From assembly GCF_000425805.1 (NCBI RefSeq), contig NZ_AUED01000026.1:1-43799 (forward strand): DNA of 43,799 nt. The letters are read 5' to 3'. The stretch is from Pseudomonas vranovensis DSM 16006 (lineage in GTDB: Bacteria > Pseudomonadota > Gammaproteobacteria > Pseudomonadales > Pseudomonadaceae). The first letter of the stretch is position 1; each line of letters starts with the position of its first letter. The notes under the pieces are model-generated. The model saw only the letters and a list, made by a program, of their open reading frames with translations. It was not told the origin of the DNA and searched no databases. Below are positions 25,034 through 32,822 of this stretch, piece after piece. Made by a program: the position numbers and the translations under genes.

Positions 25034-26467
25034 TCACGGTTTGCCCAGATAGAGCCTGACGGCCAGGCGTTGTACCCAGCGGCCATAAGGCGGGTAGAAC
25101 AATTGGGTGGGGAACCAGCGCTGGCGCTTGAGCACGGCCTTGCCATGGGACAAGGCGCGGAAGCCTTCTTCACCGTGGTAGGAACCCATGCCGGAGTTGC
25201 CGATGCCACCGAAGGGCAGGTCGTGCTGGAAGGCATGCCAGGCCCAATCGTCCAGGGTCACGCCGCCGCTGTGGGTCTGTTCCAGCACGCGCTCGGTTTG
25301 CCGCGCTTCGAGGCCGAAGGGGTAGAGCGCCAAAGGCCGGGGTCGGGCACGGATGTAGGCAATGGCCTGGTCGAGATCGCGGTACTCGATGATCGGCAGC
25401 AACGGCCCGAAGATTTCTTCCTGGGCCACGCGCATCTCATCGCTGACCCCGGTGATCACTTGCAGCGCCAGGCGCCGAGGCGAGCTGGAGGTGTTTCGGC
25501 AACTGATGACCTTCGCGCCCTTGCTCCGGGCGTCGTCCAGCAAGCCCTGCAGGCGCAGGGCGTGACGCTCGCTGATGATGCTGGTGTAGTCGGCGCTGTT
25601 GGCAGGGTCGGGGTAAAGGCCCTCGAACGCCTGCTTGAGCGCTTCGGCAAACCCCCGGGCCTTACCCTGGGGTACCAGTACGTAGTCTGGGGCAACGCAC
25701 ACCTGGCCCGCGTTGAAACCTTTGCCGTGGGCGATGCGCAAGGCGGCATCCTCAAGGTTGGCGTGCTCGCCGACCAGCGCTGGCGACTTGCCACCCAGTT
25801 CCAGGGTGACCGGCACCAGGTGCTCGGCTGCGGCGCGCATCACGTGGTGCCCCACCTGCGGCGCACCGGTGAACACCAGGTGATCGAGCGGCAAGGCGGT
25901 GAACGCCTGGGCGCTGGCCAACTGGCCGCCGAACACGGCCACTTCGTCTTCATCGAACACCTCGGCGAGCATCGTCTGCAGCAGCTGGCGGCTGTGCGGA
26001 GCGAATTCCGAGACCTTGATCATCGCCCGATTGCCGGCGGCCAGGGCGGTCACCAGCGGCCCCAGGGTCAGGTACAGAGGGAAGTTCCAGGTGCCGACGA
26101 TGCCCACCACGCCCTTGGGCTGGTATTGCACCCAGGCCTTGTTGCCGAGAAACAGCAGTTCGGTCTTGCGCCGCTCAGGCTTCATCCAGCGCCGCAGGTG
26201 GGCAATGGCGTGGCGTGCATGCAGCACTGGGCCGAGCACTTCGATCTGCAGGGTCTCGAATGCGGCGCGGCCACCGAAGTCGGCATCAACGGCTTCGACG
26301 ATGCGCTGCTGGTAGCGGCGCAACACAGCAATCAGGCGCTTGAGGTTGTTCAGGCGAACGTTCAGCGGGGCGTGGGGCTGCGCGTCGAAGGCCTGGCGCT
26401 GGCGTTGCAGCATCGGGTGCATGCGTGCGATTTCTTCGGTGTCGGGCGCGTGTGACAGATCATTCAT
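25034..26467 (-). CDS. calB: Coniferyl-aldehyde-type dehydrogenase
   Basis: A 477-residue NAD(P)-dependent aldehyde dehydrogenase of the coniferyl aldehyde dehydrogenase (CalB-like) branch. Catalytic Glu223 (LELGGKSP) and Cys257 (GFNAGQVCVAP) are present, and the C-terminal segment (LFYPPYGRWVQRLAVR) is typical of that branch, as I recall. It oxidises bulky or aromatic aldehydes to acids, for example coniferyl aldehyde to ferulate; fatty aldehydes are also possible. It follows the GMC oxidoreductase gene by three bases, so an alcohol-aldehyde-acid relay is likely. No fcs/ech genes are present to continue from ferulate. Confidence 0.8.
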   Translation of the reverse strand: MNDLSHAPDTEEIARMHPMLQRQRQAFDAQPHAPLNVRLNNLKRLIAVLRRYQQRIVEAVDADFGGRAAFETLQIEVLGPVLHARHAIAHLRRWMKPERRKTELLFLGNKAWVQYQPKGVVGIVGTWNFPLYLTLGPLVTALAAGNRAMIKVSEFAPHSRQLLQTMLAEVFDEDEVAVFGGQLASAQAFTALPLDHLVFTGAPQVGHHVMRAAAEHLVPVTLELGGKSPALVGEHANLEDAALRIAHGKGFNAGQVCVAPDYVLVPQGKARGFAEALKQAFEGLYPDPANSADYTSIISERHALRLQGLLDDARSKGAKVISCRNTSSSPRRLALQVITGVSDEMRVAQEEIFGPLLPIIEYRDLDQAIAYIRARPRPLALYPFGLEARQTERVLEQTHSGGVTLDDWAWHAFQHDLPFGGIGNSGMGSYHGEEGFRALSHGKAVLKRQRWFPTQLFYPPYGRWVQRLAVRLYLGKP

Positions 26468-26470
26468 GGT

Positions 26471-28090
26471 TTATCCCTCCTGGCGGCTGCGCAGCAGCAG
26501 GTCGGCGGCTTTTTCACCGATCATGATGCTCGGGGCATTGGTATTGCCGCCGATCAGTGTCGGCATGATTGACGCATCGGCTACGCGCAGGCCGGCGATG
26601 CCGTGTACGCGCAGTTGATCGTCGACTACGGCCAGTGGGTCGTGGCCCATCTTGCAGGTGCCTACCGGGTGGTACTGGGTGTCGGCGCGGTTGCGGATGT
26701 CCTGCTCCACGGCCTGGCGATCCTGTTGGGCCAGCGGGTACAGCGGCTTGCCGCGGTAGGGGGCCAGGGGCGAGGCGTCGAGAATGGCGCGCTGGATGTC
26801 GGCGCCGCGCATCAACACCTCAAGGTCCTGCGGCTCGCTGAAAAAGCACGGGTCGATCAGCGGTGCTGCGCTGGGGTCGGTGCTGGCGAGGCTGACCGTG
26901 CCGCGGCTCTTGGGGCGCAGCAGGGTCAGGTGGCAACTGAAACCATGCCCCGGGCGCATCTTGCGCGCATGGTCATCGACGATGGCGGGGACGAAGATCA
27001 GTTGCAGGTCGGGCATTTCAAGCGCGGGGTGGCTTTTGAAGAAGGCCCCGGACTCGGCGAAGGGCGAGGTGACCAGGCCCTTGCGTTCGCGCTTCCACTG
27101 GGCCATGGCCTTGAGCATCTTCCAGCTGAAGGTGGGCGAGAAGCCGAAGGTTTCGCTTTTGTTGCGGCTGCGGTAGGTGAACACGTAGTCGATGTGGTCC
27201 TGCAGGTTCTGGCCGACGCCGGGCAGCTCATGGGCGACCTTGATGCCGTGCTTTTGCAGTTCATGGCGCGGTCCGATACCCGAGAGCATCAGCACCTGGG
27301 GCGAGCCGAAGCTGCCGGCGCTGAGCACCACCTCGTGGCGCACCTTGAGCACGATGCGTTCGCTGCCCTGGCGCAGTTGCACACCTGTGGCACGGGCACC
27401 TTCCAGCAGAATCCGTTCGACTGTGGCACCGGTCAGCACCTTGAGGTTGCGGCGATCGAGATTGGGGGTGAGAAACGCCTTGGCCGCGCTGCAGCGCTCG
27501 CCATTGCGCTGGGTGACCTGGTACATGAACGCGCCTTCCTGCTCGACGCCGTTGTAGTCCGGGGTACGGCCAATGCCGTTGAGCTTGGCGGCTTGGAGAA
27601 ATGCCGCGTTCAAGGCGCTGGGGCAGGTCACTTCGGTGACGCTGAGCGGGCCGTGCTGGCCGTGGTAGTCATCGTTGAGGCTGTGGTTCTGTTCGGACTT
27701 GATGAAGTAGGGCAGCACCTCATCATAGGACCAGCCCTTGTTGCCCAGCGCCGCCCACTGGTCGTAGTCCTGGCGATGGCCGCGCACATACAGCATGGCG
27801 TTGATCGAACTGGAACCGCCAAGGGTCTTGCCCCGTGGCTGGTAGCCGCGACGGCCGTTGAGGCCCTGCTGGGGCACGGTCTGGAACGCCCAGTTGTTGA
27901 TCCGCGTGGGCAGCATGGCAACCATGCCCACCGGGGCGTGGATCAGCACGCTGGTGTCGGCACCGCCGGCTTCGAGCAGGCAGACGCTGATGGCTGGGTC
28001 TTCGCTCAAGCGGCTGGCAATCACGCAACCTGCCGAGCCGCCACCGATCACGATGTAGTCGAAGGTGCTGTTGATGTGTTCAGTGGTCAT
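26471..28090 (-). CDS. GMC-family FAD alcohol dehydrogenase
   Basis: A 539-residue GMC oxidoreductase (choline dehydrogenase/AlkJ-like size). The FAD motif is DYIVIGGGSAGCVIASRLSE (11-30), GMC signatures include PRGKTLGGSSSINAMLYVRG and GSFGSPQVLMLSGIG, and the catalytic His lies in YHPVGTCKMG near the end. It oxidises a primary alcohol to an aldehyde, passing electrons to the quinone pool or another acceptor. The stop lies three bases before the aldehyde dehydrogenase start; upstream is ompW at 40 bases. The substrate could be an aromatic allylic alcohol or an alkanol; the sequence does not decide. Confidence 0.88.
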   Translation of the reverse strand: MTTEHINSTFDYIVIGGGSAGCVIASRLSEDPAISVCLLEAGGADTSVLIHAPVGMVAMLPTRINNWAFQTVPQQGLNGRRGYQPRGKTLGGSSSINAMLYVRGHRQDYDQWAALGNKGWSYDEVLPYFIKSEQNHSLNDDYHGQHGPLSVTEVTCPSALNAAFLQAAKLNGIGRTPDYNGVEQEGAFMYQVTQRNGERCSAAKAFLTPNLDRRNLKVLTGATVERILLEGARATGVQLRQGSERIVLKVRHEVVLSAGSFGSPQVLMLSGIGPRHELQKHGIKVAHELPGVGQNLQDHIDYVFTYRSRNKSETFGFSPTFSWKMLKAMAQWKRERKGLVTSPFAESGAFFKSHPALEMPDLQLIFVPAIVDDHARKMRPGHGFSCHLTLLRPKSRGTVSLASTDPSAAPLIDPCFFSEPQDLEVLMRGADIQRAILDASPLAPYRGKPLYPLAQQDRQAVEQDIRNRADTQYHPVGTCKMGHDPLAVVDDQLRVHGIAGLRVADASIMPTLIGGNTNAPSIMIGEKAADLLLRSRQEG

Positions 28091-28130
28091 GTGTGGCGCT
28101 CCGTGAGTGCGCAGGCAATAGGCAGAGGGG

Positions 28131-28817
28131 TCAGAAGCGGTAGCCGACGGTCAGCGAATAGACGTCGGGGTCGGCCTCGACGTCGATCTTGCGGGTGACC
28201 TGGCCCAGGCCCGGGGTCTGGGTCTTGATGGTGGCGGTGGTGTCGATCCAGTAGCGGGCGTAGGAGAAACCGGCCGTCCAGTTGCCGATAAGGGGCACTT
28301 CCACGCCGACCTTGGCCACGGCCCCGAACGAGTCATCCAGCTTTGAACTGGACGGGCCGCCGAAGGCGGCGTTGTAGGCGGCGGTCATTTTCTCTTCGCT
28401 GAACCAGGTGTAATTGACCCCCAGGGCGATGTAGGGCTGGACGCCAAACACGTCGAAGTTGTAGGCCAGCAGCACCGCCGGGAACCAGGCCCGGGCGCTG
28501 CCGACCTTGCCCAGGGGCGCGGCAGAGCCTGCGCCATCGAAGTCGATGACCGGCGGTGCGCCGGCCTGCATCACCAGCGACCAGGGGCCGCCGAGGCTAC
28601 GCTCATACACCAGTGCCAGGGTGCCGGTGTCGCGCACGGTGGCCTGGATGTAGTCTGGGGTGGTGCCGGGCATGCCGGTCATGTCGCCCGAGTCGGTGTT
28701 GAACTGGATGTCGGCATAGCCGATACGCACGATATTGAGCGGTGCGTCGCTTGCCAGCGACGGCAGTGAAATCAGCGGCACGCACGCGGCCAGCGTGGTA
28801 GCAAGCAGTCGTTTCAT
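28131..28817 (-). CDS. OmpW-family outer-membrane channel
   Basis: A 228-residue outer-membrane beta-barrel with Sec signal peptide (MKRLLATTLAACVPLISLPS, cleaved after LAS). The final residue is Phe in TVGYRF, as expected of a barrel, and GVNYTWFSEEKM is a family-type strand. OmpW proteins pass small hydrophobic compounds. ATG 28817 has GAGG five bases upstream; the frame runs on to 28931 without support. It heads an operon with the GMC and aldehyde dehydrogenase genes, supporting an uptake role for their substrate. An AACAATAATAA motif lies in the leader. Confidence 0.88.
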   Translation of the reverse strand: MKRLLATTLAACVPLISLPSLASDAPLNIVRIGYADIQFNTDSGDMTGMPGTTPDYIQATVRDTGTLALVYERSLGGPWSLVMQAGAPPVIDFDGAGSAAPLGKVGSARAWFPAVLLAYNFDVFGVQPYIALGVNYTWFSEEKMTAAYNAAFGGPSSSKLDDSFGAVAKVGVEVPLIGNWTAGFSYARYWIDTTATIKTQTPGLGQVTRKIDVEADPDVYSLTVGYRF

Positions 28818-28830
28818 GAAAGCCTCAGGT

Positions 28831-28841
28831 TTTATTATTGT
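28831..28841 (-). promoter_or_regulatory. Crc/Hfq-type CA motif in ompW leader
   Basis: On the minus strand ACAACAATAATAAAA lies just upstream of the GAGG ribosome binding site of the ompW gene. It fits the AAnAAnAA pattern; occupancy would repress the uptake-oxidation operon. Confidence 0.5.
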
Positions 28842-28868
28842 TGTCGAGTGGTTCAACGGTGCTGATGC

Positions 28869-28885
28869 TGCAACGCTGCGTTGCA
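28869..28885. promoter_or_regulatory. Perfect 17-bp palindrome between ompW and AraC genes
   Basis: TGCAACGC-T-GCGTTGCA is symmetrical across all 17 bases. It lies between the divergent ompW operon (start 28817) and the AraC regulator (start 28952), so it is a strong operator candidate. The shared half-site CAACGC recurs in the inverted repeat at 34487-34541. AraC proteins usually prefer direct repeats, which leaves the binder open. Confidence 0.6.
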
Positions 28886-28951
28886 CGGCGGGAGGTTGTA
28901 ATACGCCAGTGCGGGGGTTAATTTCTGCCACCGGAAAAGGGAGACCCTGTG

Positions 28952-30001
28952 ATGACTCAGCTAATCGTTGGCGCCTATGGCACGTCCCTGGATATTCCGC
29001 AGCACAACATGCTCGGCTTGCCGGCCCTGGTGGCCGAGCTGCAGAGCCAGGGCGTAGACCCGGTCGGCCTGCTGCAGGGCACCGAGCTTTCGCCCGAGCA
29101 GATGCTCGACCCCAATACCCGCATCTCGCACCGCCAGAAGCTGGTGATCTTCGCCAACATGAAGCGCCTGATGCACCATGCCGATAGCGGCCTGCGCGCC
29201 GGTGGGCGGCAGCGCCTGAGTGATTTCGGCATCTTTGGCTACGCCATGATGAGCAGCGAGACCTTTGCCCAGGCGGTCGATTTCGGTATCCGCCATATCC
29301 GCCTGCTGGGGCCTATTTTCGAGAAGTCATTTCGCCTGGAAGGCAGCGAAGGGGTGTTCAGCGGCCAGGGTTTTTTCGCCCTGGGCGAGCTGATGCCCCT
29401 GGCAACGGAGTTCTGGTTTGCCTCCATTCACTCACTGGTGCAGTGCGTGCTGGAAAAGCCCTTTCCCTCGGTACGGCTGTTGTTGCCCTATCCTGCGCCG
29501 GACTACTGGCAGTGTTATGAGGCGGTATTTCGCTGCCCGGTGGTGTTCAACAGCGAGGTGATGGAGTGGCGTTTCGACGCGAGCGTGTTGCAACTGCCTT
29601 GTCCGAATGCCAACCCGATTACCTCGGCGATGACCATGGGGTTCTGCCAGCAACTGGTGGCCAGCCTGCCGGATGAATCCGACCTGATCGAGTCGGTGCG
29701 CATGGTCTGCCTGAGCCGCAGCGGGCGTTTTCCGGGGGTGGACGCGGTGGCCGAGACCCTGGGGCTGTCGACCCGCACACTGCACCGGCGCCTGGCCGAA
29801 CAGCAGCGCACCTACCAGAGTGTGCTCGATGAAGTGCGCTGCGCCCTGGCCATCGAGTTTTTGCAGCAGAGTGACATGCCCATGGATGAGCTGGCCGCCC
29901 AGGTCGGTTTTTCCGAAGCGGCCAACTTTCGCAAGGCCTTCAGGAAGTGGACCGGGCGGTCGCCGGGGGACTACCGCAAGGCTTTGCGCAGCACCGTGTG
30001 A
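28952..30001 (+). CDS. AraC-family regulator (OruR-like)
   Basis: A 349-residue AraC regulator with a long N-terminal arabinose-binding-like domain (10-210; GLPALVAELQSQGVDPVGLL) and a C-terminal double helix-turn-helix (about 245-345; DAVAETLGLSTRTLHRRLAE, then VGFSEAANFRKAFRKW). ATG 28952 follows AGGGAG by eight bases; the GTG at 28949 is possible. Divergent from the ompW operon, it is the likely local regulator, with the 17-bp palindrome between them. Confidence 0.87.
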   Translation: MTQLIVGAYGTSLDIPQHNMLGLPALVAELQSQGVDPVGLLQGTELSPEQMLDPNTRISHRQKLVIFANMKRLMHHADSGLRAGGRQRLSDFGIFGYAMMSSETFAQAVDFGIRHIRLLGPIFEKSFRLEGSEGVFSGQGFFALGELMPLATEFWFASIHSLVQCVLEKPFPSVRLLLPYPAPDYWQCYEAVFRCPVVFNSEVMEWRFDASVLQLPCPNANPITSAMTMGFCQQLVASLPDESDLIESVRMVCLSRSGRFPGVDAVAETLGLSTRTLHRRLAEQQRTYQSVLDEVRCALAIEFLQQSDMPMDELAAQVGFSEAANFRKAFRKWTGRSPGDYRKALRSTV

Positions 30002-30004
30002 AGG

Positions 30005-30160
30005 AGGCTGTGGGAGCGAGCTTGCCCCCGCGAAGGCCCTTGCATCCTGCGCATCTGGATACGGCCCCTGTGCGGCCGATCGCAGCCTCGTTGCTCGGCA
30101 GCGGCTACAGATGATGGTGTAGCCGCTGGCGACAGCCTGCGATCGGCCGCGCAACGGTCG
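30005..30160. repeat. REP cluster
   Basis: A GCGAGCTTGCCCCCGCG repeat is followed by two facing REP units (about 30066-30112 and 30118-30160; GCCGATCGCAGCCTCG and GTAGCCGCTGGCGACAGCC). The block lies between the convergent AraC and pchF genes. No gene is seen. Confidence 0.8.
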
Positions 30161-30165
30161 TGGTT

Positions 30166-31734
30166 CTAGAACGGGTTGGCCAGGTCGATGCCGGACTTGC
30201 CCGGGGCAAGGATGTTGTTCGGGTCCAGGGCGCGCTTGAGGGTGTGTTCAAGTTTGCGCTTGACCGTCCCATAGCTCTGCGCCACCCGCTCCTGGAAGGC
30301 GGTGTTGACCCGGTACACGGCGTAGCCTTCCTGCTCGAAGACATCCAGCAATTCGGCGAAGCAGGCATTGGCGCGCTGGGTTTCCTCGGGGCTGCTGCGG
30401 TCGTACAGCACGTCAATCACATGGTGCATGTCACGCCAGCCGACGATGAACTCACCGACATAGTCCAGGCCGTGCTTGTTGAGGATTTTCTTGGCCAGCG
30501 CCTGCTGTTTGTCGCACTCGCTGCCACGCGCCTGGCTGACAGGGGCGAACCACATCGAACCGCCACCGCCGCGCCAGTTGTACAGGCCGAACTCCTGCAG
30601 GTTGGGTACCCCGGACATCAACTGGGCGCGGTATTTGAACGGCTGGGTATCGCCGGCCTCTTCCTGGGTGACGATACGGCCCTTGCCCAATTGCTTGAGG
30701 GCGCCGGTGACGATGTTCCAGTTCACGTCGACCTGTTCCTGGGTGCCGTACAGGGCGGCATAGACGTTCCAGGCTCCGAGGTTCTTGTCTTTCTGGATCT
30801 GCTTGAGGATGGCGTCGGGGGTAGCGCCGGGTTCCAGGGTGTAGTCGCTGCGGCGGGTGTTGCAGGTGGAGGCTTCCCACAGCACGCCGGCAATCACCAC
30901 GGAGTTGGGGATGACCTGGGCGATGCGCAGCGGGCGGATGAATTCGACGATTTCGGCAATGTCCGACTGGTTGTCGAACTTGATCTCGAACGGCTTGAAC
31001 ACCGGCGGCTTGGGCATGAGCCAGAACCCCATCTTGGTGCAGATGCCATAGTTGGCCTGGGTGAACATGCCGTCCAGAGTCGGGCCGTAGCCCCACTTGA
31101 ACACCTGCCAGGCGTTGTCGCCTTTGACCCCGCCCATGCCCGTGCGATACAGGTCGCCGTTGGCCAGCACCACTTCCATGCCGCACTGCATGAGGAAGTG
31201 CTCGCCGTAGGGGGTGTAGCCCACGCCGCGGTCCATGGTGTTGCCCAGGGGGCCGGCAATGGCGGAGGGTGCCGAGAACGACAGCATCAGCGGCAGGTTG
31301 TGCTCCTGGATGTAGTCGTAGAGCTGCTGGTAGGTGACGCCGGGTTCGACCAGGGCGGTGCACAGCTCTGGGTCCACGTGCAGGATCTTGTTCATCTTTT
31401 TCAGATCCAGGATCACCTGGCCACGTTGGCCGGGGGCGGCCGAGCCGTAGCCGAAGTTGCGGCCGGTGGAGATGGTCCAGACCGGCACCTTGAACTGGTT
31501 GCAGATCTTCACCACGCCTTGCACCTGCTCGACGGTGGTGGCGGTGACGGCGGCCGACGGCGCATGTTCGGCGTTGTCCACGGCCATCATGATCTTGTTG
31601 TAGGGAATCAGTTGCTCGTCCTTGACCAGGACATTCTCATCGCCCAGCAAGGCGCGGAACTGGGCGATGGCTTGCTGGAAATTGGCGTCGTTGACGCCAC
31701 GGGGCAGCAGGGTGTTGGCGGTTGCTTGGCTCAT
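30166..31734 (-). CDS. pchF: 4-cresol dehydrogenase flavoprotein subunit
   Basis: A 522-residue flavoprotein of the vanillyl-alcohol-oxidase family that oxidises the para-alkyl group of a phenol via a quinone methide. It matches PchF of P. putida from memory over its whole length, offset by one residue: Tyr385 (PchF Tyr384, the covalent FAD tyrosine), Tyr96, Asp441, Tyr474 and Arg475 are kept. Arg512 appears as Lys513. STGRNFGYGSA is the FAD pyrophosphate loop. ATG 31734 follows AAGGA. It is last of the operon, after pchX. Eugenol hydroxylase (EhyB) and ethylphenol hydroxylase are related, so the substrate may differ. Confidence 0.88.
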   Translation of the reverse strand: MSQATANTLLPRGVNDANFQQAIAQFRALLGDENVLVKDEQLIPYNKIMMAVDNAEHAPSAAVTATTVEQVQGVVKICNQFKVPVWTISTGRNFGYGSAAPGQRGQVILDLKKMNKILHVDPELCTALVEPGVTYQQLYDYIQEHNLPLMLSFSAPSAIAGPLGNTMDRGVGYTPYGEHFLMQCGMEVVLANGDLYRTGMGGVKGDNAWQVFKWGYGPTLDGMFTQANYGICTKMGFWLMPKPPVFKPFEIKFDNQSDIAEIVEFIRPLRIAQVIPNSVVIAGVLWEASTCNTRRSDYTLEPGATPDAILKQIQKDKNLGAWNVYAALYGTQEQVDVNWNIVTGALKQLGKGRIVTQEEAGDTQPFKYRAQLMSGVPNLQEFGLYNWRGGGGSMWFAPVSQARGSECDKQQALAKKILNKHGLDYVGEFIVGWRDMHHVIDVLYDRSSPEETQRANACFAELLDVFEQEGYAVYRVNTAFQERVAQSYGTVKRKLEHTLKRALDPNNILAPGKSGIDLANPF

Positions 31735-31745
31735 GTTGGAATCCT

Positions 31746-32438
31746 TCAGACTGCGATCGAGAACGACACGTAGGTGCCGGCCAGTGCCGAGGGGCGGCTG
31801 GCAATCAGCGGCGCCTGGCCAGTGTCGGTGCTGCCCAGTACAGCCAGGGCGTAACCCAGGGTGGCGGCCCATTGATCACCGCCCCGGGTGCGACTGGCGG
31901 TTGCCACCTCCAGGGTTGGCGCCGGGCTGTGCAGGCGTTGTTCGTGCAGCCTGAAACCCTGGCCGCAGGCATTGAGATGTTGGCCCAGTTGCAGGGCACA
32001 GCCATGCGAGACCTGGGCGCTGAGCAAGCGGTGCGCAGTGCGCTCTGATGTGGCGCTGTGCTGGCCCAGCCACTGCACCCGGGCGCCTGCGCTGCGGGCC
32101 AGGTCGATGAGCAGAGCGGCGCTGGCGTCGTCGAGCAGGCCGATCAGGCGCTGGGCCTGGCCGCTGGCAAGGTGCTGCTGCACTTGCATCAGCACGCCCA
32201 GTTCCGGGGCAATGGGCATCACCTGCACCTGAGGTGCAATCGGGCTGGCCTGGATACCCTGGACAAATGCCGAGCCGGCCACCTCGGGACTGACCAGCAC
32301 CCGCGTGGGCACCTGGCCCGAAGTGGAACGGCCCAGCACGGTGTTGGCCAGGCCCAGGCCGGAGCTGGCCATGGCGATGCCGGCCACCCCACCCACGGCC
32401 ATGCCCTTGAGCAATGCGCGACGTTCGATAGTCATCAT
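31746..32438 (-). CDS. pchX: PchX-like Tat-exported protein
   Basis: A protein of about 230 residues with a twin-arginine type signal: MMTIERRALLKGMAVGG, a hydrophobic stretch and probable cleavage near residue 32. The rest is rich in Ala, Gln and Leu, with no motif I can name. Position between the cytochrome and flavoprotein genes, ten bases after one and 11 before the other, is that of pchX in the pchACXF order of P. putida 4-cresol plasmids (recalled). Function is unknown; it may help assemble or export the flavocytochrome. GAGGG precedes ATG 32438. Confidence 0.8.
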   Translation of the reverse strand: MMTIERRALLKGMAVGGVAGIAMASSGLGLANTVLGRSTSGQVPTRVLVSPEVAGSAFVQGIQASPIAPQVQVMPIAPELGVLMQVQQHLASGQAQRLIGLLDDASAALLIDLARSAGARVQWLGQHSATSERTAHRLLSAQVSHGCALQLGQHLNACGQGFRLHEQRLHSPAPTLEVATASRTRGGDQWAATLGYALAVLGSTDTGQAPLIASRPSALAGTYVSFSIAV

Positions 32439-32448
32439 GGGCGGGCCC

Positions 32449-32784
32449 TCACGGTTTGGCTGCAGGGGCAGGGGACTTGGCCAGGTACTCGCCCACTTGT
32501 TGCAGGGCGTTGTCGTCGATGAACGAGGCCGGGAATGCCGGCATGGCGCGAAAGCCATTGCGCACGATGGCGCTGATGTAGGCTGGCGGCAGTTGCCGGC
32601 CCTTGATCTGCGGGCCGACCTGGCCTTCGTGGCAGTGGCCGCAGACTTTGGCGTAGACGTCCTCGCCGCTTTTGAATGCACCGTCGCCACTGGCGGCGGC
32701 GCTGCCGGCAAGCAGGATCAGGGGCAGGGCAAGGCAGGCATTGACGGTCCGTCGCACAGCCGGGTGGTTGGGCAGTAGGGACAT
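32449..32784 (-). CDS. pchC: 4-cresol dehydrogenase cytochrome c subunit
   Basis: A 111-residue c-type cytochrome with a Sec signal peptide (about 1-32, ending AAASG), so periplasmic. Haem binds at Cys48, Cys51 and His52 (CGHCH), and Met81 in RAMPAFP is the likely sixth ligand. It accepts electrons from the PchF flavin. ATG 32784 follows AAGGAG at six bases, itself preceded by the A-rich CATAACAATAAGG, a Crc/Hfq-like site. EhyA of eugenol hydroxylase is the close alternative. Confidence 0.88.
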   Translation of the reverse strand: MSLLPNHPAVRRTVNACLALPLILLAGSAAASGDGAFKSGEDVYAKVCGHCHEGQVGPQIKGRQLPPAYISAIVRNGFRAMPAFPASFIDDNALQQVGEYLAKSPAPAAKP

Positions 32785-32789
32785 AGCGG

Positions 32790-32802
32790 ACTCCTTATTG
32801 TT
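32790..32802 (-). promoter_or_regulatory. Crc/Hfq-type CA motif at pchC
   Basis: On the minus strand CATAACAATAAGGAG joins an AAnAA-type run to the ribosome binding site of pchC. The same arrangement, CATAACAATAAGG, recurs before the outer-membrane channel gene at 37403. Confidence 0.55.
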
Positions 32803-32822
32803 ATGGGGTTGGGGCAAGGCAA

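Noticed and set aside
26603..28198. 531-residue plus-strand frame opposite the GMC gene
   Set aside because: High-GC shadow frame with no family motifs; the minus-strand protein has full GMC signatures.
28818..28930. Sigma-54 promoter for the ompW operon
   Set aside because: No TGGCAC-N5-TTGC-like match in the intergenic region on the minus strand.
30160..31773. 537-residue plus-strand frame opposite pchF
   Set aside because: Shadow of a strongly recognisable flavoprotein gene.
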